DNA of 8,051 nt from CAZYVU01 sp964651435 (GTDB lineage Bacteria; Desulfobacterota; Syntrophorhabdia; Syntrophorhabdales; CAYQXL01), in contig CAZYVU010000066.1 in the NCBI GenBank assembly GCA_964651435.1, positions 1 through 8,051 of the forward strand. Direction: 5' to 3'. The notes below the pieces were generated by a model, which saw only the letters and a program-made list of their open reading frames with translations, did not search any database and had not been told where the DNA came from. A program made the position numbers and the translations under genes. This document shows, one piece after another, positions 1 through 6,239 of this stretch (position 1 is its first letter; each line of letters starts with the position of its first letter).

Positions 1-1
1 G

Positions 2-856
2 GAAGCCCTTCAGCGCTACCTGCCTAACGACGCCGTGGATCGGCTCACCAAAAGCAGCACCGCATTCCATCAGGCTCACCGGTTGGTCTACGGCATATGC
101 CTCTGGACGGACGCCGAGCAGTACACGACCCTTTCGGAGCGCTTAACCCCCGAGGAACTGGCGGCCTTCATGAACAGGTATTTCGAGATCATCTTTAATC
201 CGGTAAAACGTCACGGCGGGATCATCTCGAACGTTATCGGAGACTCCGTCCTCGCCATCTGGGCGGCCCCTTCGCCGGACGCCCAACTGAGGCGGAAGGC
301 CTGTGCTGCAGCCCTCGATATCGGTCAGGCTATAGAGGAGGCAAACCGCTCCTCTTCCCTGCCCCTGCTTCCCACAAGGATAGGAATTCATTCGGGCCAT
401 ATCGCTATCGGGAACGTGGGGGCCATGGACCATTACGAATACCGGCCTATCGGAGATATCGTCAACACGGCCACCCGCATCGAAGGTCTCAACAAGGTCC
501 TGGGCACCCGTATGCTGGCGTCGAAGGAGGTCGTTAACGACCTGGAGGGAATTCTGACACGACACGTAGGCACCTTCCTACCCGTCGGCAAGTCAAACCC
601 TCTGGCACTGTACGAGCTTGTAATGGACATGGATCAAGCAAAAGAGCATCATCTCAGCGGCTGCGCCCTCTTTGAGGCGGCGCTTGAGGCCTTTCGCTCG
701 CGCCGGTGGCACGACGCCATGGAAAAGTTTGAGGCATCCATACAATGCTTCGGCAGGGATATGGCCTCACAGTACTACATCGGCCTTTGCCGCCTTCACG
801 AAAGCGATCCTCCCGATGAGACGTGGGACGGAACAATACGCATGGATAGAAAATGA
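2..856 (+). CDS. Class III adenylate/guanylate cyclase, CHASE2-type, C-terminal part (5' truncated by window edge)
   Basis: This frame is open to the left edge, so the GTG at 35 is an internal valine and the true start lies outside the window. The visible 284 residues begin with a YLP linker (fragment residues 6-8) that typically precedes a cyclase domain. The catalytic domain follows at about residues 29-205. Metal-binding aspartates are seen in LWTDAEQYT (Asp37) and IGDSVLAIW (Asp81). The transition-state Asn and Arg are in VNTATRIE (Asn155, Arg159). The last 70 residues are a TPR-like helical tail ending in a PP-x4-WDG motif and a final lysine, the usual end of CHASE2-cyclases. The protein should convert ATP to cAMP in the cytoplasm under control of an N-terminal sensor, here unseen. 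The residues that normally select adenine are unusual: Asn77 where Lys is expected, and Arg148 where Asp or Thr is expected. The cyclase fold is certain; the CHASE2 label and ATP preference are inferred. Confidence 0.93.
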   Translation, partial: EALQRYLPNDAVDRLTKSSTAFHQAHRLVYGICLWTDAEQYTTLSERLTPEELAAFMNRYFEIIFNPVKRHGGIISNVIGDSVLAIWAAPSPDAQLRRKACAAALDIGQAIEEANRSSSLPLLPTRIGIHSGHIAIGNVGAMDHYEYRPIGDIVNTATRIEGLNKVLGTRMLASKEVVNDLEGILTRHVGTFLPVGKSNPLALYELVMDMDQAKEHHLSGCALFEAALEAFRSRRWHDAMEKFEASIQCFGRDMASQYYIGLCRLHESDPPDETWDGTIRMDRK

Positions 857-893
857 ACGGCGATGAACACCATTTTAGCCCTCCGCGGGCTCC

Positions 894-900
894 GGGGTGG
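894..900 (+). promoter_or_regulatory. Shine-Dalgarno-like GGGGTGG that favours the ATG at 906
   Basis: GGGGTGG sits five bases before the ATG at 906. The alternative GTG at 897 lies inside this tract and has no good ribosome site of its own. Starting at 906 also gives a cleaner signal peptide (MKRLVGLFSLIILAV). A 5-bp hairpin (AGCCC at 877-881, GGGCT at 887-891) lies just upstream. It is too weak and lacks a T tract, so it is not called a terminator. The upstream cyclase gene and this gene therefore look co-transcribed. Confidence 0.5.
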
Positions 901-905
901 ACCTT

Positions 906-3900
906 ATGAAACGTTTAGTGGGCTTGTTCTCTCTTATCATTCTTGCCGTCACGGCCGGCGCTGCCATTCCCCAAGAGCTCGGGACCCAGACGGCCGGCGA
1001 CGTGGTAGCCCGGCTGGTCTCCCTTCAGGGAAAGATTGAAGTCCGGCGCGTCGGGCAGACACAATGGCATGCCGTGAAGGCGCAGGACCTTTTTGCGGCC
1101 GGAGACGTCGTGCGGGCCGGGCCTCGCAGCAGGGCCGACATTGCCCTGGTGAGCGACACCGTTGTTCGCATCGACCAGAACACGACGATTCTCTTCTCGG
1201 AAAGGGACAAAAAGTCTTTCTCCGTGGTGAACATAATAAAGGGGGCCTTCTACTTCTTTACCAACAGGCCCCGCTCGCTCAAGGTGGAGACGCCCTTTGT
1301 AAACGGCTACGTCGAGGGCACAGAATTCTACGTTCGCGTCGACGATAATGCCGCCCTCTTCTCCATCTTCAAGGGACGGGTCGCCCTCTCCAACGAGAAG
1401 GGCTCTCTCGCCATCGGTGAGGGCCAGTCCGCCGAGACCCGGGCAGACAGGGCGCCGGAGATTAAGGTGGTTCTGCAACCCCGTGATGCGGTCAAGTGGA
1501 CGCTCTACTACCCAACCATCATCGATTGTCCGCCCGTCGATCCGGAACACGAGGCGCCGGCAGACGCAAAGGTGCTTTCGTGCCGGGCCTCGCACCTCCT
1601 GTCCGTGGGCCGGTTTGACGAGGCCGTGCCGGAGCTGAACAGGGCCATCGCCCTCACCCCATCCTACGGGCCCGCCCTGGCCATGCAGGCCATTCTCGCC
1701 CTCGTGGAGAACGACAAGGTGAAGGCCGCGGCACTGGCCCGGAAGGCCGTCGATGCCGACCCCCGCTCTGCTGCCACATGGATGGCCCTCTCCTACACCC
1801 GGCAGGCCGATTTCAATCTGGCGGGAGCCCTCGAGAGTGCCCGCAAAGCGGCTGAGCTCGACCCGCAAAGCGGCCTGGCCCTGTCGCGCGTCGCCGAGCT
1901 CCGGCTCTCCGGCGGGCGCCTGGGCGACGCCCTCGCATCGGCGCAGCAGGCTGTTAAGGAGGACCCGCGGCAGGGCCGCAATCAGACCGTCCTCGGGTTC
2001 AGCTACCTCTCGCAGATCAAGACAAAGGAGGCCATGGAGGCCTTTCAGAAGGCCATAGACCTCGATCAGTCGGACCCCATGCCCCGGTTGGGCATGGGCC
2101 TCGCCGTCATACGGGAGGGCCGCCTCGCCGAGGGGCGGGAGCACATCGAGATCGCCGCAAGCCTCGACCCGCAGAACTCCATTATAAGAAGTTACCTCGG
2201 CAAGGCATACTACGAGGAGAAACGGGAAAAGCAGGCCGCCGATCAGTTTGCCCTGGCAAAACAGTTCGACTCCAAGGATCCGACGCCCTTTCTCTATGAC
2301 GCCATTCTCAAGCAGAGCACAAACAAGCCCGTCGAGGCCCTCTACGACCTTGAAAAATCCATGGAGCTCAACGACCAGAGGGCCGTTTACCGCTCGCGCC
2401 TCCTTCTTGACGAAGACATCGCCGTGAGAAGCGTACAGCTCGCCCGTATCCATACGGACCTGGGCTTCGCTCAGCGTGCCCTCTCCGAAGGATACCGATC
2501 CGTCAACACCGATCCGGCAAACTTTTCGGCCCACCGCTTCCTATCCGATGCCTACACGGCCCTGCCTCGCCACCAGATAGCACGGGTCAGCGAGCTCCTC
2601 CAGTCGCAGCTCCTCCAGCCCATAAACATCAACCCCGTCCAGCCTTCCCTGGCCCAGGGCGCCAACCTTCCTCTCGGGAACACGGGGCCGGCCGACCCGG
2701 CATTTAACGAGTATACGCCTCTCTTCGAGCGGAATCGCTTCGCCATCCTGGCCAGCGGCATAGCTGGTGAGCGGGGCACCTGGGGCGACGAGGTGATCCA
2801 GTCGGGTCTCTGGGACAGGTGGTCATACAGCGTGGGCCAGCTCCACTACCAGACAAACGGCTATAGACCTAACGACTATTCGGACAGCAACGTCTACAAC
2901 GTTTTTGGGCAGATGCGCCTCTCCTACCAAACGAGCATCCAGGTGGAGCTTCAGTCTAACACGTGGAACCACGGCGATGTGGAGCAGCGCTTCTTCTCCA
3001 ACGACTACCAGCCCTACCAAAGGACAAAAGAATACAGCGACTCGGCCAGGCTGGGATTTCACCACGCCTTCACTCCGGGCTCCGACGTGATTGCAAACCT
3101 CGTCTACCGTCGCCAAAGGGAGGACCTTCAAAACAGGGATCCTGCGGGGCCGTTCACGTACAACGTAGACCAGGACGGCTACATGGGGGAGGTTCAATAC
3201 CTCTGGCGCAAAGAGAGGCTTAACATAGTCACCGGCCTGGGATACGCATCGACGGACAACAACGAATCTTCGGGGGCCGCCATTCCGCCGCCGCCCCCAT
3301 GGTACATTCTCGACACGCAGAGCTCTACCGTCGACTACACGAACCTTTATCTCTACTCCCAGATCAACGCGCCCAAGTCCCTTGTTTTTACCATCGGTGC
3401 AAGCGGCGATTTTCTGCGCGGAGCCGTCGTCGACCGGAACCAGTTTAACCCCAAGTTCGGCATCACCTGGAACCCCTGGCCGTCCACCACCTTTCGGGGT
3501 GCAGTCTTCAGGACACTGAAAAGGGCCTTGATTACGAGCCAGACCGTTGAACCCACGCAGGTCGCGGGCTTTAACCAATTTTACGACGATTCGGAGGGCA
3601 CCATCGCGTGGCGCTACGGTGCCGGCGTCGATCAGAAATTTGCGAAATCGTTCTACGGCGGCATGGAGGTCTCATGGAGGGACCTCCAGGTACCCATCCA
3701 GACTATTTCAACCCCGGCCATGCCCTTCTCCGGTGTGAAAGAATTTGACTGGCGAGAACGCATGGCAAGGGCCTACCTCTACTGGACGCCCCATCCCTGG
3801 CTCGCCTTCAGCGCCGAGTACCTGTACGAGCAGTTCGACAGGGACCAGCTCTATAACGCCGGCGTGGAACAGGTGAGCACAAACAGGGTTCCCGTGGGGG

Positions 3901-4196
3901 TCTCCTTTTTCCATCCCTCGGGCATCACGGCACGCCTGAGGGCCACGTACGTCGATCAAAAGGGCCTTTTCAGGCCTCAGAACGTGCCTCTTACCGACCC
4001 GAACCTCTACGGAAGGGAAAACTTCTGGGTCGTCGACGCGGCGCTAAGCTACCGGCTGCCGAAACGGTACGGCATGATAACGGCGGGGGTAAAGAACCTT
4101 TTTAACAGGTCCTTCAACTATCAGGATATGGACCCCCTGAACCCGACGCTCAAGCCCGACAGGATGGCTTACGTGAGGGTAACGTTGTCGTTTTGA
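906..4196 (+). CDS. FecR domain - TPR - outer-membrane beta-barrel fusion protein
   Basis: A 1096-residue envelope protein (1099 if the GTG at 897 is used). Residues 1-20 form a signal peptide: MKR, a hydrophobic core, then AGAA. Residues 31-180 are a FecR-type periplasmic domain, with LVSLQGKIEVRR, a GDVVRAGPRSRADIAL strand pair and VNGYVEGTEFYVRV. Residues 220-560 are a helical array of TPR-like repeats, for example GRFDEAVPELNRAIALTP, KEAMEAFQKAIDLD and GRLAEGREHIEIAASLDP. Residues 600-1096 alternate aromatic and polar residues as in outer-membrane strands. They end in GVKNLFNRSF and YVRVTLSF, the C-terminal signature of TonB-dependent-receptor-like barrels. I see no plug domain or TonB box, so it is not an ordinary receptor. 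It probably sits in the outer membrane with FecR and TPR domains in the periplasm. It lies 49 bases after the cyclase gene, and partnership with that cyclase's periplasmic sensor is inferred. Substrate or ligand is unknown. The protein resembles uncharacterised large TPR/TonB proteins that I recall from delta-proteobacterial genomes. Confidence 0.9.
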   Translation: MKRLVGLFSLIILAVTAGAAIPQELGTQTAGDVVARLVSLQGKIEVRRVGQTQWHAVKAQDLFAAGDVVRAGPRSRADIALVSDTVVRIDQNTTILFSERDKKSFSVVNIIKGAFYFFTNRPRSLKVETPFVNGYVEGTEFYVRVDDNAALFSIFKGRVALSNEKGSLAIGEGQSAETRADRAPEIKVVLQPRDAVKWTLYYPTIIDCPPVDPEHEAPADAKVLSCRASHLLSVGRFDEAVPELNRAIALTPSYGPALAMQAILALVENDKVKAAALARKAVDADPRSAATWMALSYTRQADFNLAGALESARKAAELDPQSGLALSRVAELRLSGGRLGDALASAQQAVKEDPRQGRNQTVLGFSYLSQIKTKEAMEAFQKAIDLDQSDPMPRLGMGLAVIREGRLAEGREHIEIAASLDPQNSIIRSYLGKAYYEEKREKQAADQFALAKQFDSKDPTPFLYDAILKQSTNKPVEALYDLEKSMELNDQRAVYRSRLLLDEDIAVRSVQLARIHTDLGFAQRALSEGYRSVNTDPANFSAHRFLSDAYTALPRHQIARVSELLQSQLLQPININPVQPSLAQGANLPLGNTGPADPAFNEYTPLFERNRFAILASGIAGERGTWGDEVIQSGLWDRWSYSVGQLHYQTNGYRPNDYSDSNVYNVFGQMRLSYQTSIQVELQSNTWNHGDVEQRFFSNDYQPYQRTKEYSDSARLGFHHAFTPGSDVIANLVYRRQREDLQNRDPAGPFTYNVDQDGYMGEVQYLWRKERLNIVTGLGYASTDNNESSGAAIPPPPPWYILDTQSSTVDYTNLYLYSQINAPKSLVFTIGASGDFLRGAVVDRNQFNPKFGITWNPWPSTTFRGAVFRTLKRALITSQTVEPTQVAGFNQFYDDSEGTIAWRYGAGVDQKFAKSFYGGMEVSWRDLQVPIQTISTPAMPFSGVKEFDWRERMARAYLYWTPHPWLAFSAEYLYEQFDRDQLYNAGVEQVSTNRVPVGVSFFHPSGITARLRATYVDQKGLFRPQNVPLTDPNLYGRENFWVVDAALSYRLPKRYGMITAGVKNLFNRSFNYQDMDPLNPTLKPDRMAYVRVTLSF

Positions 4197-4345
4197 TGGC
4201 GGAGGAGGAAAGGGGCTTGGCTACGGCAAATGCCGAACAACATCACAAGAAAGGAGGTGGATAACAGCGCCTTCCGCAGGGAAGGAACGGGCCGCGTGAA
4301 CAAAAGAGCGGTCAGAGGTCAAATTCTGAGCAAGGAGGAGAGACT
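4197..4345 (+). other. Intergenic leader-like region with Shine-Dalgarno-like tracts
   Basis: There is no convincing gene and no terminator after the barrel gene. The region holds a GGAGGAGGAAAGG tract at 4201-4213, a near-perfect anti-16S-tail match AAGGAGGTGG at 4251-4260, and the tract that serves the next gene at 4332-4340. A 15-codon frame from TTG 4217 to a TAA at 4262-4264 follows the first tract. The second tract has no ATG, GTG or TTG at a usable distance. A short hairpin CGGCA-AA-TGCCG lies at 4224-4235. A longer frame starting at ATG 4230 overlaps the next gene in another frame and has a low-complexity, Arg/Thr/Ser-rich product, so it is not called as a gene. Confidence 0.4.
4332..4340 (+). 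promoter_or_regulatory. Strong ribosome binding site AAGGAGGAG for the GTG start at 4346
   Basis: AAGGAGGAG ends five bases before the GTG at 4346. It is the best-placed Shine-Dalgarno sequence in the stretch between the two large genes. It is the main reason to believe that the small frame at 4346-4645 is translated, and that it starts with GTG. Confidence 0.7.
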
Positions 4346-4645
4346 GTGGGTCAGGAAAAAAGGGGATTTTTTAAGTGGACTGACACGGACGAACACGGTA
4401 ACCACAAAAAAGAGGCCGAGTTTCTCATCAGTGAGCACGGGAACAACCACCAGGTTACCGATTGGCACGAGGACAAAGACCTCGGGGACAACCCCAAAGT
4501 GGAGGAGCTGATTAAGAGGATGCGGGCAATCCATGTAGGCCATTATGCGGGCTCGCAACCTGAGCAGAGCGGCCTCGCCGCATTCAGCTTCGGAAGCCCG
4601 GGGTGTGTCTATTATTGGATAAACGGCAGGCTCTTTTACCGGTGA
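4346..4645 (+). CDS. Small His-rich hypothetical protein, 99 aa
   Basis: I do not recognise this family. The start is GTG, with a strong AAGGAGGAG site five bases upstream. The product has no signal peptide and no membrane segment, so it is probably cytoplasmic. The N-terminal half is very hydrophilic and holds seven histidines, including two similar motifs, EHGNH (residues 16-20) and EHGNNH (30-35), followed by DWHED (39-43). A short charged helix is likely at about 51-62 (KVEELIKRMR), followed by HVGH at 63-66. The last 25 residues are hydrophobic and aromatic (SFGSPGCVYYWINGRLFYR) and could form a small beta hairpin. The single cysteine (Cys87) sits there. The His/Asp/Glu content would suit metal binding, and a CDF cation transporter gene begins about 230 bases downstream, but this link is inference. 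The competing frame on the opposite strand (4319-4558) has no comparable start signal. Confidence 0.65.
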   Translation: MGQEKRGFFKWTDTDEHGNHKKEAEFLISEHGNNHQVTDWHEDKDLGDNPKVEELIKRMRAIHVGHYAGSQPEQSGLAAFSFGSPGCVYYWINGRLFYR

Positions 4646-4658
4646 ACGTGAGCCGCAG

Positions 4659-4675
4659 ATCGGCGGTCTGCCGAT
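4659..4675. repeat. Short inverted repeat (ATCGGC - 5-nt loop - GCCGAT)
   Basis: A perfect 6-bp stem with loop GGTCT starts 13 bases after the stop of the small His-rich gene. There is no T tract after it, so it is at most a weak or factor-assisted terminator or an RNA-end structure. An 8-base palindrome, CAGCGCTG, lies just downstream at 4677-4684. Confidence 0.4.
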
Positions 4676-4753
4676 TCAGCGCTGTAATGGTTTGAGCAGT
4701 TTATGGAGAGAAAAGGTCTTGCGATGTTGTTCCAGAAGGAACGAGGCAACTTC

Positions 4754-4788
4754 CGCCGGGGTTGGCGCCGAACCCGTCGACCCCGGCG
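4754..4788. repeat. GC-rich inverted repeat with an alternative inner hairpin
   Basis: CGCCGGGG (4754-4761) is the exact reverse complement of CCCCGGCG (4781-4788), separated by 19 bases. Inside it lies a second pairing, GGGTT (4759-4763) with AACCC (4771-4775), around a GGCGCCG loop. The inner pairing uses three of the same G residues, so the two full-length structures compete. The element ends two bases before the TTGACG box of a promoter candidate. It could be a terminator-like hairpin for the upstream transcript, although it has no T tract, or an operator-like site beside the promoter. Function is not established. Confidence 0.5.
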
Positions 4789-4790
4789 TC

Positions 4791-4820
4791 TTGACGGAAT
4801 TTGCGGAACGATGGTATATC
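4791..4820 (+). promoter_or_regulatory. Sigma70-like promoter candidate for the CDF/TMEM175 pair
   Basis: TTGACG at 4791-4796 matches five of six -35 consensus bases. After an 18-base spacer comes TATATC at 4815-4820, which matches four of six -10 bases. Transcription would begin near 4827, leaving a leader of about 50 bases before the ATG at 4878. It sits in the longest gene-free stretch of this part of the window, directly after a GC-rich inverted repeat. The assignment is by consensus only. Confidence 0.45.
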
Positions 4821-4877
4821 CTGGCAAGGTATCTACAGCATGGCCACATTTGACGGCGGACTAAACCGGGTCGCCTG

Positions 4878-6239
4878 ATGGCTCAGCAGGACGGCATCGT
4901 CGGTTTTGACAAGTTTCTCCTCATGGCCCTCTTCAAAGAGGGGGCCATGAGTCTTCGCGCCCTTGAGCGCCGAACCATCATTTTTCTATCGCGCATCTGG
5001 TACCTGCAGAGCAGGACCGGACAACGTTCCATTGCGCAGGACCTCATTCATCACCTTTCCGGGGTCCGCTATCACCTCCGCCACAGAAGCCCGTCGATGG
5101 AGGCCCTGGACACGGAGAGCGAGTGCAGAAAGCTGACGGGGATGGGACTTGTCCGCCCCACCCAAGGGGGCTCGTACGAACTGACCGAATCGGGACGGGC
5201 ACAGGCGCAACAGTTCGTCGAGGGCATGGAGGCAACGGCCAGGACGGTCCAGAGCAAGATCCTCAACCCATCGGCGACGGCCCGTAACGCCGTCTTCATA
5301 GACTTCTTCCTTGCCATTATTAAGTTCGGGGCCGGCTTTGTGAGCGGGAGCGTGGGCCTCAAGGCCGATGGCGTCGACGCCATATCGGATACCATAGCGG
5401 CCTTTCTTGTGTGGCTTGGCGTACGGTTTAAGAAAGAATTTCTCAGCACGCTTCTCGTCATCTTCATGCTCTTTGTCGCCTCCCTGAGCCTTGGCTACGA
5501 GTCTTTTTCAAAAATCCTCGAGACTTTTCGCGGCACCATCGAGCCAATGGGGATGCCCCTCCTTGTCGTATTCGTCGAAGGAATCTCCCTCATCGCCGCT
5601 GTAGGGCTCTACTGGTACCAACGCCAGGTAGGCAGGATGGGACACAGTCTCACGCTGATCTCCCAGTCCGTCGACTCCAAGAACCACATCTACCTCTGCA
5701 TAGCCGTCATTGCGGGCGCCCTTCTTTCGCTCGCCGGCATCTACTTCGTCGACGCGCTCATCGGCGCATTTGTGGCTGTGAGAATTTTTCTTGACTCCAT
5801 CGGCCTTCTCAGAGACGCCATTAAGTCTGCAGGCGCGGACAACACCGACCTGTCCCGCTATCACATGCCTTTTGAGACATACTGGGAAAGCCTGCGCCGC
5901 GGAGCGTTCCGGATATGGATACTCTTTGCGGTCCACGAGGAAGGCCTCGAAACAAAGACCCAGATCGTAGACTCTTTGAAATCGGCCTTTGGCTCGCCCG
6001 TCTATATCCCCGTCCTGAGCGAGCTTCAGGTGGCACAGCCGGAGATACCCGATTTTGAATCCGAGTTCTCCAAGCTCGTTCAGCCCCTCGTCGCCGGCCG
6101 GCTCCTGAACGACAAAGACCAGGGCCTTTCGATCACCGACAAGGGGCTGCTTTATCTCACGTCTTTCGGCCGCACCTTCCGGTATTACGATGTGCACCTT
6201 TCCGACTCGCTGCTGCTAAGCATGTCAAGGAGTGTCTAA
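4878..6239 (+). CDS. CDF-family cation efflux transporter flanked by two winged-helix-like domains
   Basis: This 453-residue membrane protein probably exports a divalent metal cation across the inner membrane, using proton or other cation antiport. Residues 10-120 are soluble and look like a winged-helix region, ending in CRKLTGMGLVRP, a short wing and YELTESGRAQAQQF. Residues 135-315 form the six-helix CDF core. Helix 2 carries GSVGLKADGVDAISD, with a D-x3-D metal pair (Asp167, Asp171). Helix 5 carries SVDSKNH, a D-x3-H pair (Asp266, His270). Helix 6 holds YFVDALIGAFVAV, a match to the common DPLIGL-type segment. Residues 340-440 replace the usual ferredoxin-like CDF C-terminal domain with a second winged-helix-like unit (RIWILFAVHEEGL, then VAGRLLND and LSITDKGLLYL). 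At 453 residues it is longer than the roughly 300 of simple CDFs. The ATG at 4878 has a poor ribosome site and overlaps the TGA of a 12-codon frame (TGATG). The stop overlaps the TMEM175 gene by one base. Metal specificity cannot be read from the sequence. Confidence 0.85.
   Translation: MAQQDGIVGFDKFLLMALFKEGAMSLRALERRTIIFLSRIWYLQSRTGQRSIAQDLIHHLSGVRYHLRHRSPSMEALDTESECRKLTGMGLVRPTQGGSYELTESGRAQAQQFVEGMEATARTVQSKILNPSATARNAVFIDFFLAIIKFGAGFVSGSVGLKADGVDAISDTIAAFLVWLGVRFKKEFLSTLLVIFMLFVASLSLGYESFSKILETFRGTIEPMGMPLLVVFVEGISLIAAVGLYWYQRQVGRMGHSLTLISQSVDSKNHIYLCIAVIAGALLSLAGIYFVDALIGAFVAVRIFLDSIGLLRDAIKSAGADNTDLSRYHMPFETYWESLRRGAFRIWILFAVHEEGLETKTQIVDSLKSAFGSPVYIPVLSELQVAQPEIPDFESEFSKLVQPLVAGRLLNDKDQGLSITDKGLLYLTSFGRTFRYYDVHLSDSLLLSMSRSV
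6227..6232 (+). promoter_or_regulatory. Ribosome binding site AAGGAG inside the end of the CDF gene
   Basis: AAGGAG lies six bases before the ATG at 6239, within the last codons of the CDF gene. With the TAATG stop/start overlap at 6237-6241, this fixes the start of the channel gene. It makes ATG 6239 more likely than the internal Met13 codon at 6275, and points to translational coupling. Confidence 0.75.

Noticed and set aside
877..891. Small hairpin between the cyclase and the FecR-TPR-barrel gene, considered as a terminator
   Set aside because: The stem is only five base pairs and no T run follows it. The short gap suggests read-through.
915..2534. A 539-codon open frame on the minus strand opposite the FecR/TPR region
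   Set aside because: It lies wholly inside a gene with clear domains. Its product has no recognisable motif, and long antisense frames are expected opposite GC-rich genes with this codon bias.
2823..3578. A 251-codon minus-strand frame opposite the barrel
   Set aside because: It is a shadow of the barrel coding frame, with no ribosome site or family match.
4356..4372. A6-GGGGA-T6 near the start of the small gene, considered as a phase-variable tract or a terminator
   Set aside because: Six-base runs are short for slippage. They encode an in-frame K/R/G/F/F segment, and an A/T-only stem is too weak for a terminator.
4230..4511. A 93-codon frame from ATG 4230 overlapping the small His-rich gene
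   Set aside because: The product is low-complexity and Arg/Thr/Ser-rich, its start is too far from the nearest purine tract, and the GTG 4346 frame has much better signals.
1338..5756. Frequent GTCGAC hexamers across the window
   Set aside because: Nearly all fall in coding sequence, mostly as Val-Asp codon pairs, and fit codon preference. I see no regular spacing or orientation that would mark a functional repeat.
5508..6197. A 229-codon minus-strand frame opposite the CDF gene
   Set aside because: The plus-strand frame has a clear CDF core. The minus-strand product is charged and without motifs.
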